Positions 8,122-16,731 of a DNA stretch of 35,542 bases are shown here, in pieces. The DNA is from Pseudopedobacter sp. (lineage in GTDB: Bacteria > Bacteroidota > Bacteroidia > Sphingobacteriales > Sphingobacteriaceae): contig JACMOI010000079.1 in the NCBI GenBank assembly GCA_014378105.1, positions 1 through 35,542 of the forward strand. Direction: 5' to 3'. How positions within the stretch are numbered: position 1 is the stretch's first letter; every line of letters starts with the position of its first letter. Position numbers and translations under genes: made by a program. Below the pieces are notes generated by a model that ran no database searches, was not told the DNA's origin, and saw only the letters and a list, made by a program, of their open reading frames with translations.

Positions 8122-8802
8122 ATGGAAATGAAAGTCATAGAAGCAATAGGTATTTGTAAATCATTTCATGATCCGCTCCCCTTAAAAGTGCTTACTGATG
8201 TCAGTTTTTCCATCAATACTGGAGAATTTGTTTCTATTGTAGGAAAGTCGGGCTGTGGGAAATCTACTTTACTCTACATTTTATCTACTATGGATACCGG
8301 CTATGATGGAGAACTATTGTTGGATGGCATCAGTATGAAAAACAAAAAGGATGCAGAGCTTGCCAAGGTACGAAACGAAAAAATAGGTTTTGTATTTCAA
8401 TTCCATTATCTGCTTAATGAATTTAACAACCTGCGAAATGTCATGTTGCCCGGACTAAAATTTGGAAAACTCACCGCCAAAGAAGTGGAACATTATGCTT
8501 ACGAGAAACTGAAAATATTGGGGATAGAAAACGAGGCGCTAAAGTACCCCAACCAGTTGAGTGGTGGTCAAAAACAGCGGGTAGCAATTGCCCGAGCATT
8601 AATCAATGAGCCCCTAATTATTATGGGTGATGAACCAACTGGAAACTTGGATAAGCATAATGGTGATGTAGTGTTTAATATTTTTAAGGAACTGGCAGAG
8701 GAATACCACCAATCTTTATTAATTGTTACCCACGATTTGGATTTTGCTGCAAAAACCCATAGAACCATTACTATGGAAGATGGAAAAATAATTAATTCTT
8801 AA
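8122..8802 (+). CDS. LolD/MacB-type ABC transporter ATPase
   Basis: A 226-residue ATP-binding subunit. It shows Walker A GKSGCGKST (residues 41-49), the Q-loop VFQFH (91-95), signature LSGGQ (146-150), Walker B LIIMGDEPTGNLD (165-177) and the H-loop VTHD (near 205). The length and motifs fit the LolD/MacB/FtsE group that partners FtsX-type permeases, here the gene 2 nt upstream. A second ATG at 8128 is an alternative start. It is the last gene of the operon. The convergent BON gene ends 60 bp away with no clear terminator in between. Confidence 0.9.
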   Translation: MEMKVIEAIGICKSFHDPLPLKVLTDVSFSINTGEFVSIVGKSGCGKSTLLYILSTMDTGYDGELLLDGISMKNKKDAELAKVRNEKIGFVFQFHYLLNEFNNLRNVMLPGLKFGKLTAKEVEHYAYEKLKILGIENEALKYPNQLSGGQKQRVAIARALINEPLIIMGDEPTGNLDKHNGDVVFNIFKELAEEYHQSLLIVTHDLDFAAKTHRTITMEDGKIINS

Positions 8803-8861
8803 TAAAATCTTTTTAATGATTTAATTTAAAATGTTGTAATTGATGCAGGCTATGAGGCAAC

Positions 8862-9509
8862 TTATTCAATAATCAACTCATTAATTACCGCCAAAACACC
8901 CGGCGCATTCCACGCTATCTTTTCTGCCTCTTCTTTTTGATAAAGTGACTCTACCGTACCATTCAGAGTGATCGTGTTGTTTTCAACATTGACACGGATG
9001 TTTTGGTTAACAGTTGCGGAATATCTTAAAAGTGCATGCTCAATAATCCTTTTTTCTAAATGATCTTGTGTTTCTGCAACTAATTGAAGGTTGTTTGTAA
9101 ACATGCTAACACCCTTTACATTTCCTACTGATTTTTTCGCATCTTCTTTTTGGAAATTATAAGTCACTTGTCCATCAAGGGTAACATGGCCTTCTTCCAC
9201 CTTTACCTTGATGCGGTCCAGAGGAACCCAATTTTGATGCAGGTAATTGAGTACGCTCTTAGCAATTTCTTCATCAGTAATTTTAGTATTAGTGATGTTA
9301 TTAACTATGATATGTTCTATAATCGCTTTTACGCCATCAATGCTTTTAGTAATGCTTTCTACATGTAGTTTTTTCATATAGCTGTCCACCACACCTGATA
9401 AAGTAACCAGACCTTCATCAGCCTTTACAGTAACTTCTATATTTTTTATTAAGTGATCCCATTTGAAGGCATCCTGAATGTCTTTTTCTAAATCACGGTC
9501 ATTCTTCAT
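8862..9509 (-). CDS. Triple BON-domain protein (OsmY-like)
   Basis: A 215-residue protein with three BON repeats, about residues 3-70, 77-145 and 148-215. Each carries the pattern VxV-x-GxVTLxGxV and ends in a GV...V/I strand pair. BON domains bind phospholipids or other hydrophobic surfaces, and OsmY-type members are made under osmotic and envelope stress. No signal peptide is visible, so this copy may be cytoplasmic, unlike E. coli OsmY. It is divergent from the P-type ATPase gene across a 301-bp intergenic region that holds a FixK-like box. Confidence 0.85.
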   Translation of the reverse strand: MKNDRDLEKDIQDAFKWDHLIKNIEVTVKADEGLVTLSGVVDSYMKKLHVESITKSIDGVKAIIEHIIVNNITNTKITDEEIAKSVLNYLHQNWVPLDRIKVKVEEGHVTLDGQVTYNFQKEDAKKSVGNVKGVSMFTNNLQLVAETQDHLEKRIIEHALLRYSATVNQNIRVNVENNTITLNGTVESLYQKEEAEKIAWNAPGVLAVINELIIE

Positions 9510-9651
9510 CTGATCATCTATATTTATGAGTTGTGAAGTTCAGAAATTAGCTTGGCTACCTTGTTATGTAATTCTACTTTTAAGTTACATTATTCCCACT
9601 TTTTAATCTCTATTCTGGATTGACACAGAAGTGTTTCATATCCCAGCATTT

Positions 9652-9665
9652 ATGATGAGCATCAG
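9652..9665 (+). promoter_or_regulatory. FixK/FNR-like box upstream of the P-type ATPase gene
   Basis: ATGATGAGCATCAG contains the perfect core TGAT-N4-ATCA and matches 8 of 10 positions of TTGAT-N4-ATCAA. Its centre (9658.5) is 55 bp from the centre of the -7-like element, which puts it near -62 from the inferred start site, a class I activator position. Confidence 0.55.
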
Positions 9666-9709
9666 CCTTTGAGCTGACTTTTATCACTCTTTTACATAGT
9701 AGTTGCTAC

Positions 9710-9717
9710 TATCTTTA
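9710..9717 (+). promoter_or_regulatory. -7-like element of the P-type ATPase promoter
   Basis: TATCTTTA matches 7 of 8 positions of TAnnTTTG. No good -33 is seen, as expected for an activator-dependent promoter. The inferred start is near 9721, giving a leader of about 90 nt. Confidence 0.45.
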
Positions 9718-9810
9718 ATTACCTATGATATAACAAATTCATCGGTGTTGATGTCAGAATATGAATTCATTTTACAATTAATTTTATTTCATGATTTATA
9801 ATGGATATCA

Positions 9811-12522
9811 ATGTTAAAAGAAAAGAATATGGACTTTGATTATCCTGTAAAATCGGCTTATTCCTTAACGGTAGAAGCTCTGGAAAACACCTTATCAACA
9901 GATAGAGACAAAGGAATCAGTAATGCCGAAGCTTTAAAACGGTCTAAACAACTTGGGTTTAATAGTTATAAAAGTCAAAAACAGAAAAGTCTTTGGCGAA
10001 TGGCTTTAGAGCAATTTAACAGTCCTATTGTCTATCTTCTTTTTCTAGCAGCATTCGCTTCCCTATATTTTGAAAATACCATAGAAGCGATCACCATATT
10101 CATTGTTATTCTGGTGAATGCCTTGATCGGTTTTTTTATGGAGCTTCAAGCCAGAAGCTCCATGCTAGCCTTAAAAGAAATGGATGTCAGCTATTCCAAA
10201 GTGATTAGAGGAGGTAAAACGATTGAAATCCCTTCTGAGCATCTTGTTCCAGGAGATTTGCTTCTGCTGGAAGCGGGTGACATGGTCTCTGGCGATGGTA
10301 GAATTATCTTTTCTAATGGGCTTCAAGCCGATGAGTCATCGCTCACAGGAGAGTCTTTTCCAATTTCTAAGACTAATGAAACCCTGACCAGAAAAATAGA
10401 ATCAGCTCATGCACTGAATATGGTTTATAAAGGAACGGCGGTAATCAACGGAAATGCAAAAGTAATCATCACTGGAATTGCAGAAGAAACAGCACTTGGG
10501 AAGATTAGTGAAATGGTGGGAAGCACTGTTTCAAAGAAAACGCCACTTGACATAAAAATAAACAGACTGACAAAAAAACTGATATGGATTACCCTAGGTA
10601 TGACCGCACTATTTGCGGTCTCAGGTTCTATAGAACACCAACCTTGGTTACAGATTCTCAAAACTTCTATTGCGCTGGCGGTTGCTGCTTTTCCAGAAGG
10701 CCTTCCTATTGTAGCTACTGTGGCTTTAGCTTATGGAATGTTACTGATGGCTAAAAAGAATTCCATTGTAAAAAAACTCTCTTCGGTAGAAACGCTGGGA
10801 GCGGTAAACGTGATACTCACCGACAAGACTGGAACATTGACCGAAAACAAGATTTATGTGGAAGTTCTCTCATTTCCTGAGGAGGAGCTACATGTTTCCA
10901 TTAAGAAGGGAACCCTTGATTTTAAGGGAGCCAAAATTGAAAAAAGCAAAAAAAATCTAGCACTGCTAATCAGGATTGGCAGCCTTTGCAATAATGCACC
11001 ATTAGATCCATCAACTAAAGATAAAAAAGCTTCTGGTGATCCCATTGAGATTGCTCTTTTGCTCCTAGCTGATGCGGCAGGGTTTCCAGCAAAAATGACT
11101 GCATCTGAATTTAGCCGAATATCTGAAATTCCTTTCAGCTCGGAGACCAAAATGATGGGTACACTTCACAAGGGTGCTGATGATTTTTTTATCGCTGCAA
11201 AGGGTGCAGTAGGGAAATTGTTAGCTAAGTGTAACAGCATTCAGTTGGGTGATGCTATTACTGATTTGGATGAAAATCTGAGAAAAAAAATCCTTGAAAA
11301 CGCTGAACAGCTTTCAGCTTCTGGATTAAGGGTACTGGCATTTGCCTACGCTAATTCTACTGAAAAACCAGAGGATGACTATCTTCAGAAATTAACTTAT
11401 GTTGGAATGGTGGGGTTTTTAGATCCGCCCAGATCGGACATCAAAGATGCTATAAGCGTCTGTAGATCAGCTGGTATCAAAATCGTTATGATCACTGGTG
11501 ATCATCCTATGACGGCATTGAATATTGCTAAGCGGGTAGGGATAACAGCGGAAAACGATAATCAGGTAATTAAAGGAAGTGAGCTACCTGAAAAGGAATT
11601 GCTAAAAGCTGATTGGATTAAAAGAATTTTAAGCACCACGGTATTTGCCAGAACCACGCCTAAACAGAAATTGGAAATTGTAGAAGTTTATCAAAAAGCC
11701 GGTTTTATTGTCGCCATGACCGGGGATGGTGTTAATGATGCCCCCGCACTCAAAATGGCAGATGTTGGTATTGCCATGGGGCTGAGGGGTACACAAGTTG
11801 CAAAAGAAACAGCAAGTATTGTACTGAAAGATGATTCTTTTAGCTCTATTTCGCAGGCTGTAGAACATGGAAGAGAGATTTTCCAGAATATTCAACGCTT
11901 TGTGATTTATCTGGTTTCCTGTAATCTCAGTGAGATTTTTATTGTCACGCTTCTTGGGTTTTTAGCTCCGGCATCTATGCTTTTCCCACTACAGATTTTG
12001 TTCCTTAATATGGTGACTGATGTTTTTCCTGCCTTAGCACTAGGGTTAGGCAAAGGAGACCAAACCGTAATGCAAAGGCCACCGAGAAATCCCAAGCTTG
12101 ATATTATTTCGAATCGTAACTGGTTTGTTATTATTATCTACGCATTAATGATGACCGGGTCTATTGTTCTGGCCATCTTTCTTTGCAGAGTTTATGTGTC
12201 TGACGATGTGATAGTAATCAATAATGTCGCTTTCATTACCCTTGCCTTCTCCCAGCTATTTCATGTTTTTAACATGTCATCGGTACATTCCGGAATGATT
12301 AAAAATGAGGTGACCAAAAATAAATTTGTATGGATTTCAATTTTACTCTGCTTTTTGCTAATTATGGGGGTATATGCTTTTCCAAAGAGCCGCATGGCAC
12401 TTAATTTTATTTATATGCCTTTTCAGGCTTGGCTTATTGCAGGGTTGGCTAGTACGCTCCCGTTATTTTGTGTGCAATTATTTAAATTATTTAGAAGAAA
12501 AAGATTGATATCAGTCAGATAA
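9811..12522 (+). CDS. P2-type cation-transporting ATPase
   Basis: A 903-residue membrane pump of the SERCA/PMR1-like P2 family. It has the actuator loop TGES (T179-S182), the phosphorylation site D338-KTGTLT, the M4 motif PEGLP (near residue 295), the hinge MTGDGVNDAPALKMADVG (near 635), and the M6 motif LNMVTD with a C-terminal membrane bundle. The PEGLP and NMVTD motifs favour Ca2+ or a similar cation, but the exact ion (Ca2+, Mn2+, H+ or Na+) cannot be fixed. It lies in the inner membrane. The start could also be the ATG at 9832 (MDFDYPVKSAY), which is where homologues often begin. The upstream FixK-like box suggests low-oxygen control. Confidence 0.9.
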   Translation: MLKEKNMDFDYPVKSAYSLTVEALENTLSTDRDKGISNAEALKRSKQLGFNSYKSQKQKSLWRMALEQFNSPIVYLLFLAAFASLYFENTIEAITIFIVILVNALIGFFMELQARSSMLALKEMDVSYSKVIRGGKTIEIPSEHLVPGDLLLLEAGDMVSGDGRIIFSNGLQADESSLTGESFPISKTNETLTRKIESAHALNMVYKGTAVINGNAKVIITGIAEETALGKISEMVGSTVSKKTPLDIKINRLTKKLIWITLGMTALFAVSGSIEHQPWLQILKTSIALAVAAFPEGLPIVATVALAYGMLLMAKKNSIVKKLSSVETLGAVNVILTDKTGTLTENKIYVEVLSFPEEELHVSIKKGTLDFKGAKIEKSKKNLALLIRIGSLCNNAPLDPSTKDKKASGDPIEIALLLLADAAGFPAKMTASEFSRISEIPFSSETKMMGTLHKGADDFFIAAKGAVGKLLAKCNSIQLGDAITDLDENLRKKILENAEQLSASGLRVLAFAYANSTEKPEDDYLQKLTYVGMVGFLDPPRSDIKDAISVCRSAGIKIVMITGDHPMTALNIAKRVGITAENDNQVIKGSELPEKELLKADWIKRILSTTVFARTTPKQKLEIVEVYQKAGFIVAMTGDGVNDAPALKMADVGIAMGLRGTQVAKETASIVLKDDSFSSISQAVEHGREIFQNIQRFVIYLVSCNLSEIFIVTLLGFLAPASMLFPLQILFLNMVTDVFPALALGLGKGDQTVMQRPPRNPKLDIISNRNWFVIIIYALMMTGSIVLAIFLCRVYVSDDVIVINNVAFITLAFSQLFHVFNMSSVHSGMIKNEVTKNKFVWISILLCFLLIMGVYAFPKSRMALNFIYMPFQAWLIAGLASTLPLFCVQLFKLFRRKRLISVR

Positions 12523-12602
12523 ATAAAGGCTAAAAGCTAAATGCACAAATCTTAAAGCTCATAAACTTTATAATCTGTAAATTCATCAAATAATTAAAAA
12601 AC

Positions 12603-13238
12603 ATGATTTCAAATACGGAGATACTGATAAGATTTTCCCTTGCATTGTTGTGGGGAGGTTTGGTAGGTGCAGAACAAGAATTGAGAGGAAAGAGTGCAGG
12701 TTTCCGTACCACCATCATGATCTCATTAGGAGCTTGCTTCTTCACATTAATGTCTATTGCTTTGGGAGTTCCAGACAATATTGACCGAATTGCATCCAAT
12801 ATTGTAACAGGCGTTGGATTTTTAGGTGCAGGAGTAATTTTTAAATATGAGAACCGTATCAATGGAATAACTACTGCTGCAACTATATGGGCAGTTGCAG
12901 CAGTAGGTATGGGTATTGGAGCGGGTTTTTATTTTCCATCAGCTTATGCCAGTCTTCTTATTCTTTTCACGCTAGGAGTTTTGCCTTACGTTGAAAGATC
13001 AATATCCAAAGTAAATCATTTTAGGGTAGTTAGAGTAGAGTGTTTGCAAACCGATGATGCTTTAAAAGCAATTGAAGATGCAATCAAAGAATCAGGCTTA
13101 AAATTTTCTTTGATTAGCCAAAAATGGGAAAAGGATATGGTCACCTTATCATGGAGGATTAAAGGAAAAGAGAAAAGCATTAAAAGCTTTATCCTATTCC
13201 TTAGAAAAAGTCTTTTAGTGCAAAAACTCGATTGTTGA
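12603..13238 (+). CDS. MgtC/SapB-family membrane protein
   Basis: A 211-residue protein with the MgtC signature near residues 15-40 (GGLVGAEQELRGKSAGFRTT). It has about four to five membrane helices up to residue 130 and a soluble C-terminal domain of about 80 residues. MgtC proteins are linked to growth at low magnesium and to acid or host stress, and are thought to modulate transporters rather than move Mg2+ themselves. It is 80 bp behind the P-type ATPase gene on the same strand with no terminator between, so the two may be co-transcribed. That would suit a shared role in cation balance. Confidence 0.88.
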   Translation: MISNTEILIRFSLALLWGGLVGAEQELRGKSAGFRTTIMISLGACFFTLMSIALGVPDNIDRIASNIVTGVGFLGAGVIFKYENRINGITTAATIWAVAAVGMGIGAGFYFPSAYASLLILFTLGVLPYVERSISKVNHFRVVRVECLQTDDALKAIEDAIKESGLKFSLISQKWEKDMVTLSWRIKGKEKSIKSFILFLRKSLLVQKLDC

Positions 13239-13358
13239 AAAGCAATTTCATAATTTTTCAATAAAGTCCATTGAAAAGGACAATGCGTTTAAATAAATAA
13301 ATCAGTCCATCACACCTGAGTAATAAGGCGAACTACTGAATAATTCTAGCGTAACAGC

Positions 13359-13379
13359 TTGTTTTTTGTTAAAAAACAA
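13359..13379. terminator. AT-rich hairpin between convergent mgtC-like and cupin genes
   Basis: TTGTTTTTT and AAAAAACAA form a nine-pair stem around GTT. It lies between two convergent genes and could terminate both. A second, weaker GC stem lies at about 13413-13435. The stem is AT-only, so the call is tentative. Confidence 0.4.
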
Positions 13380-13445
13380 TTAATCGAGAATAGGATAATC
13401 ATTAAATAGAATACAGGTACAGGATGCTGACCCTGTCCCTATATT

Positions 13446-13844
13446 TTACTCTGTAGTTGTGCCATCAAATCTTTCGCTGTTTTCTTCTGCATCCTTTTTT
13501 GTTTCTCTGGATATACCATCCTGATGGTTGGGAGGGCCGTAGATAGTGTATAGGCTCAAATTCACCTTATCATCAGTATTAACCACGTTGTGCTTTGCTC
13601 CTGCAGGTACAATAATGGCATCTCCAGCTTTTATGTAATATTCATTTCCATCTATGTAGCATATTCCATGTCCTCCTTCAATGCGGAAGAACTGGTCATT
13701 TGCTTGATGAACTTCTTCACCAATATTCGTTCCTGGGGGTAAATTCATCAGAACTAACTGCAGATGCCTGCCAGTATAAAGTACTTTTCTAAAATCGGTG
13801 TTATCAAGAGTACATTCCTCGATATTTCTTTTAAATCCTTTCAT
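13446..13844 (-). CDS. Cupin-domain protein
   Basis: A 132-residue single-domain cupin. Motif 1 is G-x-x-V-H-x6-F-x-R-x-E-x-G (GEEVHQANDQFFRIEGGHG, about 41-59). Motif 2 is PAGAKHNVVN (about 80-89). The metal-ligand histidines H46 and H85 are present. Its long tail after residue 105 is polar and probably disordered. The function (dioxygenase, isomerase or sensor) cannot be told. It is 58 bp downstream of the MCE gene on the same strand, so it may be the last gene of the lipid-transporter operon. Confidence 0.85.
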   Translation of the reverse strand: MKGFKRNIEECTLDNTDFRKVLYTGRHLQLVLMNLPPGTNIGEEVHQANDQFFRIEGGHGICYIDGNEYYIKAGDAIIVPAGAKHNVVNTDDKVNLSLYTIYGPPNHQDGISRETKKDAEENSERFDGTTTE

Positions 13845-13902
13845 ATGCTAATGTTTTTAAATTGCTTCAAATGGGTAATTTTATTAATTTTTAGACTTTT
13901 AG

Positions 13903-14892
13903 TTATTCTTTAACCTTAGCATTCTCCTTTTTTTCCTGTTTATTGAAATATCCTCTAAACAAAAAACTATGTTTGGTAGCGTCCATGATATCACTAAATC
14001 CGTTCGCACCTTTTTGGATATTATACAAACTATTGTTAAGGTTTTGCGTCATAGTGGAATCGCGAAGTAAAGCATGGAGCGGTCCTTTACCATAATTTAA
14101 GTCATAATCGAGGTCATTTACAGTGTTAGAAAGTTTTGCAGTAATTTTTTTAGCATTGCCACTAGTCATTCTCAAATCTATCACCGCATTTTTAAGATTT
14201 GATGCAAGCAGTGTATCTGTCAGAAGCACTCCGGCAGCTCCTCTTCCCTTTCGCATATTGTCAACAATCTGGTTAAGACCATAACTCATGTTATTGGTAT
14301 TTTTTGTAGCTAAGTTAATTTCATTGAGGGATGATTTTATACTCTTTCTAATTGAGGGATCGTTCATTAAATTAAAGATTTCACTGGTGTCCAAACTAAG
14401 TACAGTCTCTTTTAAAGCTTTAGCAATCGCAGCAACATCATCGTTGGTTTTAGAAAGTGTTTTAAGCATTTCTTCTGCACTAACCAATTTGCTTGTTTGT
14501 AGCATATCTCCGCTTACCACCTTTGCACTTGCTTGGCTTGAGGGTTCAATATTGATAATCTTATTGCCCATTAAGCCTTCTGTTCCTATAGCTGCCATTG
14601 CATTTTTCTTAATAAAAGGTTGTATCTTATTGTCAATCTGCATAGTTACCTCTATAATACTATCGGTAACCATATCAATTCTTTTTACCGTCCCAGCGTG
14701 GATGCCCGAAAAAAGTATATTATTTCCCTCCATCAAGCCACTGAGGTTATTAAAGCGGGCTTTAACTTCGAAGTCTCTTCCAAATATATTACTACTGTTA
14801 CCAAGCATATAAAAAGATACTATTAGCACCAATAGTCCAATAAGTACAAATAGCCCTAGTTTTATATTATTCCTTTGTGTCTTTTCCATCAT
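13903..14892 (-). CDS. MlaD/MCE-family lipid-binding protein
   Basis: A 329-residue protein with one N-terminal membrane anchor (about 12-31). An MCE domain follows (about 38-115) with the family pattern ARFNNLSGLMEGNNILFSG. The rest is a long helical periplasmic region rich in Asn and Lys. MlaD-type proteins form hexameric rings that carry phospholipids between inner and outer membranes. It is co-translated with the MlaF-like ATPase (2-nt gap) and MlaE-like permease. No MlaB, MlaC or MlaA partner is seen here, which is common in Bacteroidota. Confidence 0.88.
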   Translation of the reverse strand: MMEKTQRNNIKLGLFVLIGLLVLIVSFYMLGNSSNIFGRDFEVKARFNNLSGLMEGNNILFSGIHAGTVKRIDMVTDSIIEVTMQIDNKIQPFIKKNAMAAIGTEGLMGNKIINIEPSSQASAKVVSGDMLQTSKLVSAEEMLKTLSKTNDDVAAIAKALKETVLSLDTSEIFNLMNDPSIRKSIKSSLNEINLATKNTNNMSYGLNQIVDNMRKGRGAAGVLLTDTLLASNLKNAVIDLRMTSGNAKKITAKLSNTVNDLDYDLNYGKGPLHALLRDSTMTQNLNNSLYNIQKGANGFSDIMDATKHSFLFRGYFNKQEKKENAKVKE

Positions 14893-14894
14893 GT

Positions 14895-15668
14895 TTATTC
14901 AAAAAATTGATTAATTTTTGGATCCTTCGAACTTTCGAGCTTTTCATAGGTTCCATCAGCGTAACATTTACCTTCCAGCAGTAGCACTACACGATCTGCA
15001 ATGGTTTTTACGCAGTTCATATCGTGTGAAATAATAATTGACGAGGTCTTAAATTTTTTCTGTAGGGTAAGAATGAGTTGATCAATTTCTCTTGCTGTAA
15101 TCGGATCAAGCCCTGTGGTTGGCTCGTCATAAAGTATAATATCTGGTTTTAATATCAGCGTTCTGGCCAAGGCTATCCGTTTGAGCATCCCTCCAGATAG
15201 TTCTGCCGGCATCATCTCCGAGGTATGGGTAAGTCCCACGTTTTCAAGTGCTTCATTTACCATTTTTTTAACTTCAGTTTCCCCTAAATCTGTCCAGTGT
15301 CTACGCAAGGGAAATTCTAAATTTTCTTTTACTGTCATTGAATCATAGATTGCGTTTGCCTGAAAAAGAAAGCCGATTTTCATCCTTACTTTTGCCATTC
15401 CATCTTCATCTAACCCAGTAACCTCTTCACCAAAAACTTTTATACTTCCTTTGTCGGGTTTTAAAAGCCCAATAATACATTTGATTAATACTGATTTTCC
15501 TGCACCAGATTTCCCTAGTACAACTACGTTTTCCTCTTTTTTAATGCTCAATGAAAAATCTTCCAGAATCTTATTAGTCCCAAATTTTTTATAAAGATGT
15601 TCTATAACAATGACTGCATCGTTTGTCGCTTGCTCTTTAACTTCATTTGGTTTTAATTTCGTTTCCAT
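14895..15668 (-). CDS. MlaF-type ABC transporter ATPase
   Basis: A 257-residue ATPase. It has Walker A GKSGAGKS (about 52-59), signature LSGGMLKRIALARTL (about 156-170, with the Mla-type 'SGGM' variant), Walker B DIILYDEPTTGLD (about 174-186) and switch histidine SHD (about 213). The SGGM signature and the downstream MCE gene place it in the MlaF/TTG2A group, which powers lipid transport at the inner membrane. It lies 5 nt after the permease gene and 2 nt before the MCE gene. Confidence 0.9.
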   Translation of the reverse strand: METKLKPNEVKEQATNDAVIVIEHLYKKFGTNKILEDFSLSIKKEENVVVLGKSGAGKSVLIKCIIGLLKPDKGSIKVFGEEVTGLDEDGMAKVRMKIGFLFQANAIYDSMTVKENLEFPLRRHWTDLGETEVKKMVNEALENVGLTHTSEMMPAELSGGMLKRIALARTLILKPDIILYDEPTTGLDPITAREIDQLILTLQKKFKTSSIIISHDMNCVKTIADRVVLLLEGKCYADGTYEKLESSKDPKINQFFE

Positions 15669-15673
15669 TGCTA

Positions 15674-16444
15674 TTAGTTAAAACCAAGTAAGTTGGTGAA
15701 TTGAACAGTGAGCAGATCAAGAAAAAAGATCATCACCGAGGCAAGTACCACAGCAGAATTAGCAGATTTGCCAACGCCTTGAGTGCCCTTGGTTGAATTG
15801 AAGCCCTTGTAACAGCCAATTAAACCCACGGCAAAGCCAAAGAATACCGTTTTTATCACTGCCGGTATCACATCGCTATAGGTTAAGCTCTCAAATACTT
15901 GCAGAAAAAAGAATTTAATATTGGTAACCGATTTGATATTGACACCGATATAAGCTCCAAATAGCGAAACAGCATCTCCAAGAATAGTCAGTAACGGTAG
16001 CATTAAGCTAGTAGCAATCACTCGAGTAGCAACTAAATATTTGAAGGGATTTGTTCCGCTCACCTCCATGGAATCGATTTGTTCAGTCACTTTCATGGAG
16101 CCTAATTCGGCACCAATGCTACTCGCTATTTTTCCGGCAAAGATTAACGCCGTGATTACCGGTCCTATTTCTCTAACTATGGCTATACCTACCATTACAG
16201 GTAATTCGGATTGTACACCGTAGGCAACCAGCGAGGGGCGTAGCTGCATGGTGAGTACCAGTCCCATAATAAAACCCGTTAGTGCTACCAATGGAAAAGA
16301 ATTATAACCGATTAGATAACATTGCGCCAGCAATTCCTTAACCTCGTACTTAGGTTTAAGACCATGAGAGAAAAAACGACCAGCAAATCTGGAGATCTGC
16401 CCTGTTTGATCAAGGAAATCACGCGTATCTGAAATTATCGACAT
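15674..16444 (-). CDS. MlaE-type ABC transporter permease
   Basis: A 256-residue MlaE/TTG2B-family permease. The conserved core GxVLTMQLRP...GVQSELPVMVGIAIVREIGPV lies at residues about 65-100. The SIGAELGSMKVTEQIDSMEV motif lies at about 109-130. The predicted membrane helices and length are normal. It is the first gene of the lipid-transport operon with the ATPase, MCE protein and perhaps the cupin. A -7-like element (GATTTTTG on the minus strand, 16553-16560) lies about 110 bp upstream. Confidence 0.9.
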   Translation of the reverse strand: MSIISDTRDFLDQTGQISRFAGRFFSHGLKPKYEVKELLAQCYLIGYNSFPLVALTGFIMGLVLTMQLRPSLVAYGVQSELPVMVGIAIVREIGPVITALIFAGKIASSIGAELGSMKVTEQIDSMEVSGTNPFKYLVATRVIATSLMLPLLTILGDAVSLFGAYIGVNIKSVTNIKFFFLQVFESLTYSDVIPAVIKTVFFGFAVGLIGCYKGFNSTKGTQGVGKSANSAVVLASVMIFFLDLLTVQFTNLLGFN

Positions 16445-16613
16445 TTTAATTTGAATTGATGGTAATGTTTATTGAAGATTACCGATTTCCCATAAGTAAA
16501 ATCTTATTTTCGCTTGACGGCTAATTTTAAGAATCAACAGCCTCTACTGAAACAAAAATCCTTCTTCTTACACAATAAAACGTTACGGAATTCTTTTGAT
16601 ATTTTACATAATT

Positions 16614-16644
16614 CACACATTTTTATTATTTGAAAAAATGTGTG
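16614..16644. repeat. Perfect 11-bp inverted repeat
   Basis: CACACATTTTT and AAAAATGTGTG surround a nine-base spacer. No run of T follows on either strand, so it is more likely an operator or an mRNA hairpin than a classic terminator. Confidence 0.6.
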
Positions 16645-16679
16645 TTAAACCTATCTTAGGCCGATTAATATAAAATTAA

Positions 16680-16706
16680 AATAGACCTACTCAAATGAGG
16701 AGGTCT
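16680..16706 (-). terminator. Intrinsic terminator of the alcohol dehydrogenase gene
   Basis: TAGACCTACTCA and TGAGGAGGTCTA pair with one mismatch around a two-base loop. On the minus strand it is followed by a T-rich run (TTTTAATTTT). It starts about 25 bp after the stop codon. Confidence 0.8.
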
Positions 16707-16731
16707 AGGAAGGATAATCAATCCTATTCGT

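Larger units (their letters stand above)
9510..9810. other. Divergent intergenic region between the BON gene and the P-type ATPase gene
   Basis: AT-rich, non-coding. It holds the FixK/FNR-like box (9652-9665) and a -7-like element (9710-9717) facing the ATPase gene. No clear -7 element facing the BON gene was found. Confidence 0.55.
16445..16731. other. Intergenic region between mlaE-like and alcohol dehydrogenase genes
   Basis: Non-coding. It holds the dehydrogenase terminator (16680-16706), a long inverted repeat (16614-16644) and probably the promoter of the mla-like operon. No FixK-type box is convincing here. Confidence 0.5.

Noticed and set aside
14288-14812. 174-codon hydrophobic frame opposite the MCE gene
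   Set aside because: The MCE protein is clearly real and part of an operon; the antisense frame has only leucine/isoleucine-rich composition from codon mirroring.
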